From: Spiroplasma kunkelii CR2-3x
Lineage (GTDB): Bacteria; Bacillota_I; Bacilli_A; Mycoplasmatales; Mycoplasmataceae
Direction of reading: 5' to 3'
Assembly: GCF_001274875.1 (NCBI RefSeq)
Contig: NZ_CP010899.1
Coordinates: 1,116,001-1,180,000, forward strand
DNA length: 64,000 nt
Position numbers and translations under genes: made by a program. Positions within the stretch are counted from its first letter, which is position 1; every line of letters begins with the position of its first letter. Shown here piece by piece: positions 58,202 to 64,000 of the stretch. The notes beneath the pieces are model-generated. The model searched no databases. It saw nothing but the letters and a program-made list of their open reading frames with translations, and had not been told where the DNA came from.

Positions 58202-60343
58202 CTAATTTAATTTTGTGCTATTCTTAATAGCCATTTCGTTCTTAACTACATCAATTGTATAAGATTTACCCTCTTGAACTTCTTCTGAAATAATAGCATG
58301 AGCAATTAACGATTCAAGATTTCGTTGAATATATCGCTTAATTGGCCGTGCTCCAAATTCACGATCATATCCTTCGTTTAAAATTTTTTCTAATACTTTT
58401 TCAGAATAACTAATACTAATGTTTTTACTATTTTCAATTCGTTGTGTTAATTCAGCTAATTCTTTTTCAATAATTTCTTTAATAACATCTTTTGATAAAG
58501 CATTAAAGGTCACAACATTATCAATTCGATTTAAAAACTCTGGTTTAAATTTTCTAGCTAATTCTTTTTGAATTAATAAACCAACACTATCATTATTTTC
58601 ATTTAATAAATATTCTGACCCAATATTAGAAGTCATAATAATAATTGTATTTTTAAAATCAACAGTTTTACCTAATGAATCAGTTAAACGACCATCTTCT
58701 AAAATTTGCAACAAAATATTTAAAATATCAGGATGTGCTTTTTCAATTTCATCAAATAAAACAATTGAATATGGGCTTCGACGAACAGCCTCGGTTAATT
58801 GTCCACCCTGTTCATGACCAACATAACCTGGTGGTGCCCCAATTAATTTACTTACTGAATGTTTTTCCATATATTCAGACATATCTAATCGTACCATTTG
58901 TTTTTCTGAATTAAAAAGAACATATGCTAAACTACGGGCAACTTCTGTTTTTCCAACTCCTGTTGGTCCTAAAAATAAGAAACTACCAATTGGTTTATTT
59001 GGGTCTTTAATTCCACTTCTACTACGAATAATTGCATCAGCAACTAGTTGAATTGCTTCTTTTTGACCGCGAACACGACGCCGTAAAATCTTACTTAAAT
59101 TTAATAATTTTGCCTTTTCTGTTTCTACTAAACGGTCAACTGGAATACCAGTTCACTTTCCAACAATTGCGGCAATATCACGCTCAGTTACATCTTCTTT
59201 CAAAAGATGTGAACCTGAAGCTTGTTTTTCTTGTTCATGTAATTGTTTTTCTAGTTTTGGTAATAAAGCATATTGAATTTCACCAGCACGATTAAAATCA
59301 CCACTTAATTGCGCTTGCTCTAACTCTTTCTTCAATTGTTCAACTTGTGATTTTAAGTTTTTTAATTTAGTAATACTTTCTTTTTCCAAATTTCATTGAA
59401 TATCTAATTTTTGTTGTTTTGCTTTTAATGGTTTTAATTCATTTTCAATATCAACTAACCGTTCATTAGATGCCTTATCAGTTTCTTTTTGCAAAGCTGC
59501 TTTTTCAATTTCTAACTGAATAATTCGCCGATTTAAATTATCTAATTCGGTTGGAACTGATGCAATTTCTGTTTTAATTGTTGCAGAAGCTTCATCAATT
59601 AAGTCAATTGCTTTATCTGGCAAAAAACGGTCAGTAATGTAGCGAGACGATAAGTTAACTGATGCAACTAAAGCATTATCATGAATTTTAACCCCATGAA
59701 AGGTCTCAAATCGTTCTTTTAAACCTCGTAAAATTGAAATACTTTCATCAATGGTTGATTCACTGACAACTACTTTTTGAAAGCGTCGCTCTAAAGCAAC
59801 ATCTTTTTCAATATATAAACGATGTTCATCTAAAGTCGTTGCACCAATACAATGCAAATCGCCACGCGCTAACGTTGGTTTTAATAAATTACTAGCATCC
59901 ATACTACCTTGTGTCTTACCAGCTCCCACAATTAAATGCAACTCATCAATAAATAAAATAATATCGCCATTTGATTCTTTAACTTTATTTAAAACCGCTT
60001 TTAAACGTTCTTCAAATTCACCTTGAAATTTCGCACCAGCAATTAATGCTCCCATATCTAATTCATATATTGTTTTATTTTTTAAATTACTAGGAATATC
60101 ACCTTTAACAATTCGTTGTGCTAGTCCTTCAACAATCGCTGTTTTCCCAACACCAGGTTCACCAATTAAGACCGGATTATTTTTTGTTCTTCGTGATAAA
60201 ATTCGAATTACTCTATTAATTTCATCTTCACGTCCAATAATTGGGTCTAATTTTCCAGCAAGAGCCTCTTTATTAAGATTTTTGGCAAATTTTTCAAGAA
60301 CTTTTGGATCTTTACCTGGTTCATATTGTTGTGTTAAATCCAT
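58202..60343 (-). CDS. clpB: Chaperone ClpB without N-domain (disaggregase), 713 aa
   Basis: One code-4 frame from [20 protein letters not shown], after AAAGGAGG. First AAA+ module: [20 protein letters not shown] (Walker A) and [18 protein letters not shown] (Walker B); middle coiled-coil domain about residues 270-390; second AAA+ module: [37 protein letters not shown], and the C-terminal D2 small domain ([20 protein letters not shown]). The usual N-terminal Clp_N substrate domain (about 140 residues) is missing, as in other mollicutes and the short ClpB form. Works with DnaK/DnaJ on aggregates. Controlled by CIRCE at 60364. Confidence 0.97.
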
Positions 60344-60363
60344 ACATTTGCCTCCTTTAATTT

Positions 60364-60390
60364 TTAGCACTCTATATTATTGTTTGCTAA
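60364..60390. promoter_or_regulatory. CIRCE operator of clpB
   Basis: TTAGCACTC, 9-base spacer TATATTATT, GTTTGCTAA. The left half is the perfect CIRCE half site, the right half differs at two of nine positions, and spacing is canonical. 21 bases before the clpB start codon; binding site for HrcA. Confidence 0.85.
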
Positions 60391-60535
60391 TTTTACAATT
60401 ATATATTATCATATTGATTAGCAAAGTCAATTAAATACTGCTAAATTTTTAAAAATAATATAAATATAAAAATATTAGATATAATAAGAGATACAGGGAT
60501 TAGAAACATAATTATTTTTTTTAGAAAGGAGTCCC

Positions 60536-61399
60536 ATGAAATTACAACACCTAAATAAAAAACGTTTAATTCTAATTGATTTAGATGGTACAACATTGAT
60601 GAATGATGGCAAAACAATCCATACAAAAACACAAGATGTAATCAAAGAAGCTGTTAAAGTTGGGCATAAAGTATGTATTACAACTGGTCGCCCTCATCGA
60701 GCAAGTATTCGCTTTTATCGTGAATTAGGGTTAGACACCTTATTAACAAACTTTGATGGTGGTCATATTCATGACCCATTAAAACGAGAGTTTAAACGTT
60801 TAGTTTTTCCAATTTCTTATGATGTTATTATGAGTATTATCAACCATCCTGATGTAAAAAATATTGTTGCAAATGTCTTAATTGAACATTATGATAAAGC
60901 AATTTGTTGAAAAAAAGATGAGGCAATTGAAAATTACTTTCATCTTGATGATGTGGCTGATGATGAATATTTTATTGCCAATCCTTATATTGCTTGAAAA
61001 GGTCCAGCTAGTAATATGGCCTTATATTTAAACAATGCTAATGAAAAAGATCAAATTTTAAGAATTTTTGAAAATTTTAAAAACTCTGTCCAAGTTAACA
61101 TCGGACATTATAGTAGCGGTCAGGTCCAAATAATGATTAACATTACAAATAAACTTGTTTCAAAAGGATTTGCAGCTAATATTTTAGCACAATATTATAA
61201 CGTTGATATTCGTGATGTTATTGCTTTTGGTGATGAAATGAATGACTTAGAACTATTGCAAAATGTTGGTTATGGAATCGCAATGAAAAATGGAAATGAC
61301 AATTTAAAAACTAATGCTCGGGGAATTACACACTTAACTAATGATGAAGGCGGCGTTGGTGATTATTTACAAAAACTATTAAAAGGAGAAAATGTTTAA
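60536..61399 (+). CDS. Cof-type HAD-superfamily phosphatase
   Basis: 287 aa. Motif I LILIDLDGTTLMNDG near 11-25 (DxDGT), motif II CITTGRPHRA near 46, Cof-type cap in the middle, motif III region SKGFAANILAQYYN (Lys) and motif IV DVIAFGDEMNDLELLQNVG near 235. Acts on a small phosphometabolite such as a flavin or sugar phosphate, not predictable further. AAAGGAG ribosome site. Divergent from clpB; two TGA Trp codons. Confidence 0.93.
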
Positions 61400-61419
61400 A
61401 AACATTTCTTTTTTTATCT
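61389..61419 (+). terminator. Terminator of the HAD gene
   Basis: GAAAATGTTT-AA-AAACATTTC followed by seven T; overlaps the stop codon. Confidence 0.7.
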
Positions 61420-61643
61420 TTAAAACAATTAAAAAATATTTTCATTTTTTTAATGCTAAATACAATTACTAAATCAGAAAAATGATTTAGGATGTTATAT
61501 TAATTAAATTAAAATTGGAAGTATTGAATATTTAAGAATAATAAATATTTTCATAATAAAATTTTAAAATAACACCTATATCATTTTTGTTTCTATGAAA
61601 ATAATTTTGATTAATATAGCAAAAGAAAGAAGCAGAAAATTAT

Positions 61644-62743
61644 ATGAAAAAAATATTAAGTATCTTAACAATGTCAATAGCTATTTTAAATGTAATAAGC
61701 ACAATTACTGTTATTAAACCTAATAATAATGAAATTTTAACAAACTTTATTAATACTGAAACTGAATATGCTAAGTTAATAAAAATTAATACAGAAACAG
61801 TACAATTTATTGCTTTTGACAATAAAGGTAATAGTTTTATGGGCACTAAAAATGAACTTTATTATTTGCAGTATAATAATACAAAAAAACAAAAGATTAA
61901 TGGAATTAATGAATTGTTTAAAACTATTAATTTTCATAAAAATATTACATACATTGGAACTGAGAATGACGCTTATATCTTAAAAAATGGCGAAACAAGC
62001 GCAACTAAGATAAAAAATATTAATACTCAATATGTTAATGGAATAACAGTTAACAATCAAATTTATTTTAGCACTTTTGATGGAATTTATTTTTTAACTG
62101 ATAGGAAAACAACTACTGTTAAAATAAACAATTTTAATTTTTTTTACTAATCATGAATTAAAAATTAATAATAAAATCTATGTTTGCAGTTATATTTTGG
62201 TAATTATAATATTAAAATTGGCGAAACAAGCGCAACTAAAATAAATGGGCTTGATTATGTAAGTGTTCATTTATTAGAAATTACTAAAAAACATAATGTA
62301 TACTTTGCAACGAATCAGGGTCTTTATGTTTTAAAAAAATAGGGAAACAACCGCCACTAAAATAAATGGTATTGATGAAAATGTTTGAACAATTGAAATT
62401 ATCAACAATGATATTTATTTTGGAACTGATTTTGGTGCTTATATATTAAAAAATGACGAAACAAAAATTCAGAGCAAATAAATGAGGTAAGAGGAAAAAT
62501 CTCATTAATAACAACTACAAAAAATACTCTTTATCTTATTGGTGAAAATGATATGATTTATTATTTAAAAAATAACGAAGTAAATATTATTGAATTAGAT
62601 TCAATAACAGAAAAAGGTATAAGAAAAAATTATTTTGATAAAATAAATAATAATATTTATATTCAACAATTACTGGATTTATATTTACTTATTAATAAAC
62701 AAAAACAAAATGATGAAATATGAAATTTTTGAAAAATGATATA
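61644..62743 (+). pseudogene. Secreted beta-propeller-like protein, decayed
   Basis: Signal peptide MKKILSILTMSIAILNVIST (no lipobox Cys) and 168 open codons, then a frameshift at NNFNFFY near 62148. Later frames repeat the same motif: IYFSTFDGIYFLTDRKTTTV, YFATNQGLYVLKK, IYFGTDFGAYILKNDET. Units of about 45 residues of the type (I)YFGT..G.Y.LKNGETSATKI are like blades of a ligand-binding propeller. At least three frameshifts or stops. The upstream MKKIL leader is like those of the intact lipoproteins. Confidence 0.65.
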
Positions 62744-62797
62744 AATTTTTAGCACCCGATGTTTTAAAAGTTAAATTAAGTTTTTACCAAGTTGTAT

Positions 62798-62884
62798 TTT
62801 GTAGAATAAAGGATGAAGTAGGACAAAAAAACCGACCCAATAAGGGTCGGTTTTTTTGTCCTACTTCATCCTTTATTCTACAAA
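62798..62884. repeat. Perfect 41-bp inverted repeat (long palindrome)
   Basis: Left arm 62798-62838 and right arm 62844-62884 are exact reverse complements around the loop AATAA. The core ACCGACCC/GGGTCGGT with A7 and T7 is a terminator; the outer 25 bases on each side (GTCCTACTTCATCCTTTATT...) are far longer than a terminator needs. The right arm recurs at 2944-2981. Confidence 0.95.
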
Positions 62885-63200
62885 GTTAAAGAAATAATAA
62901 ATAAATTTGAAAATAAAAATATAATTCAGAATTTATGTCTTGATTAAATGCAACTATTTGAAATATCCCAGAAGAAGATCATTCTGGTGCGGGAGGATCA
63001 ATTACAAATGATAATATTCAAACACTATTACTAATCTAATATATGAACATTATTCTGATTTTCACACAAAATATTAACAAATGAATGAAAACGATGAATT
63101 AGTTTTATCAACAACAACTAACGGTTATTGAGACCAAAGTTCCTTATATATTATTAGAAACCTTTAGAGCACTCAGCTAAATTATTTTATAATTTTTGTA
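62885..63200 (+). pseudogene. Remnant of an unrecognised gene
   Basis: Frames in pieces: FMSWLNATIWNIPEEDHSGA then GGSITNDNIQTLLLI, and NGYWDQSSLYIIRNL. It is coding-like but interrupted; may be the end of the propeller protein or another surface protein cut by the palindrome insertion. No family recognised. Confidence 0.35.
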
Positions 63201-63206
63201 AATTAA

Positions 63207-63236
63207 AAACCAACTCTAGCTAGAGTTGGTTTTTAA
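63207..63236. terminator. Perfect palindromic terminator
   Basis: AAAAACCAACTCT-AGCT-AGAGTTGGTTTTT-like, a fully symmetric hairpin serving both directions. Confidence 0.85.
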
Positions 63237-63244
63237 TTTAAATA

Positions 63245-64000
63245 ATAATAATTTCTAAAGTACATACTATAAAATTCATTTAAAATTTCTCAATTAAGTT
63301 CTTTTTTCATCAGGTGTCAACATTCACTAAGAAAATCATTCTTCAAATAATTCATCATTATCACTAGTTAGTACATAACCAGATTAAATAAACGACCATG
63401 CTGCTAATTGTTGTTGAAACGGAATATTATTGCTATTACAACTTGATGTCCTAAATATTGAACTAATAAATCACCAGGATTAGTAATAAATGCACAAATA
63501 TTTAGTTGCTCGCTACTAGATTCACAAATACATTTACCAGTATCAACATTAATATTATGATTAAAATAAATTTGATCAGAGGGCCAAACTGATACATAAT
63601 TTGTAATGGAATGTCCTATTTTATGAATAATTGTTGTGAAATATTATCTGCTGTTGAATGAAAACCAATTTCATATTGTTTTTTGTTTACATGCTCTTGC
63701 AATGTTCGACCACTAATAATCATACATTGGGCTAAATAATGGCCATTCTTTTTTAACCTTGTTACTACTAAAGGGTTATTGCAATTACTTTTAATAATAT
63801 CATTATTAAATTCAATACTATATCATAATTTTTGAAAAATTGAAAAACCATAAATATTAACGAATAAATTAGCAAAAGTAATTAAATTATTAATAAATAA
63901 CTTTTGCTTATCAGAAACAACAGCAGCAACAATTTCCGCAAATTGATAAGAATAAACTTGATTATTTGTTACTCCATGCACAACATTAGCAAATATTTGA
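63245..64000 (-). pseudogene. Unrecognised decayed gene running off the right edge
   Basis: Leftward from the edge: VVHGVTNNQVYSYQFAEIVA, LFINNLITFANLFVNIYGFS, CNNPLVVTRLKKNGHYLAQC, MIISGRTLQEHVNKKQYEIG and FHSTADNISQQLFI, then a stop near 63625. A second frame continues SVWPSDQIYFNHNINVDTGK and CICESSSEQLNICAFITNP down to about 63400, followed by fragments. A real gene of at least 230 codons with frameshifts. Soluble, no signal seen in this part. Family not recognised. Confidence 0.4.

Overview
The window reads only with genetic code 4 (TGA as Trp). Almost every conserved gene is cut by TGA codons at Trp positions when read with the standard code. The DNA is strongly A+T-rich, and it carries plectrovirus (SpV1-type) DNA, a reduced heat-shock locus, a single-domain-reduced ClpB and MKKILSIL-type lipoproteins. 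This fits a Spiroplasma chromosome, probably of the S. citri group. I cannot name the species from sequence alone.

Layout. (1) 1-2900: minus-strand early region of a tailed-phage-like element (small proteins, a pentapeptide-repeat protein, a coiled-coil protein). (2) 2982-5270: inverted partial copy of the chromosomal scpB-rluB-dgk-ppa block found at 11090-13316, ending in a pentapeptide::pyrophosphatase chimera with an inverted interior. (3) 5257-7050: a second early-region copy in which one small gene is fused to an RNase HII fragment, a candidate structured RNA and a broken rolling-circle Rep. (4) 7195-14270: housekeeping genes (tig, a probable DUF3196 gene, tRNA-Arg, an ECF S component, ppa, dgk, scpB, scpA). 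(5) 14400-18710: IS30 and UPF0236/ISLre2 transposase remnants and a scrambled terminase. (6) 18899-28750: an island bounded by inverted repeats with a second UPF0236 transposase, an SF1 helicase-nuclease, a VirD4/TraG-type coupling protein, a MobV relaxase, small zinc/Cys proteins and structured leader RNA. (7) 28914-32975: a lipoprotein and a third, decayed early region with recT. (8) 32973-36450: thyA-folA-plsC-pdp operon. (9) 36585-48960: plectrovirus remnants, then a nearly full-length SpV1-like provirus (39220-47096) inserted into an already decaying ABC-permease gene. (10) 49005-60343: rnc-plsX, pnp, rhodanese, the dnaJ-dnaK-grpE-hrcA cluster and clpB with a CIRCE operator. (11) 60536-64000: HAD phosphatase, decayed surface-protein genes and an 87-bp near-perfect palindrome.

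How genes work together. thyA and folA form a dTMP/folate cycle, with nucleoside salvage by pdp and a deoxynucleoside kinase. scpA and scpB are condensin partners. hrcA is the likely repressor of the chaperone genes through CIRCE. traG and the relaxase form a mobilisation pair. The provirus keeps the SpV1 gene order but lacks Rep and has broken assembly, adsorption and transposase genes.

Most notable: a lipoprotein inside the provirus that displays a near-identical copy of part of the phage's own adsorption protein; recurrent structured RNAs ahead of small-protein operons; and gene chimeras between phage and host genes. Many frameshifts lie in poly-A runs, so some may be sequencing errors.
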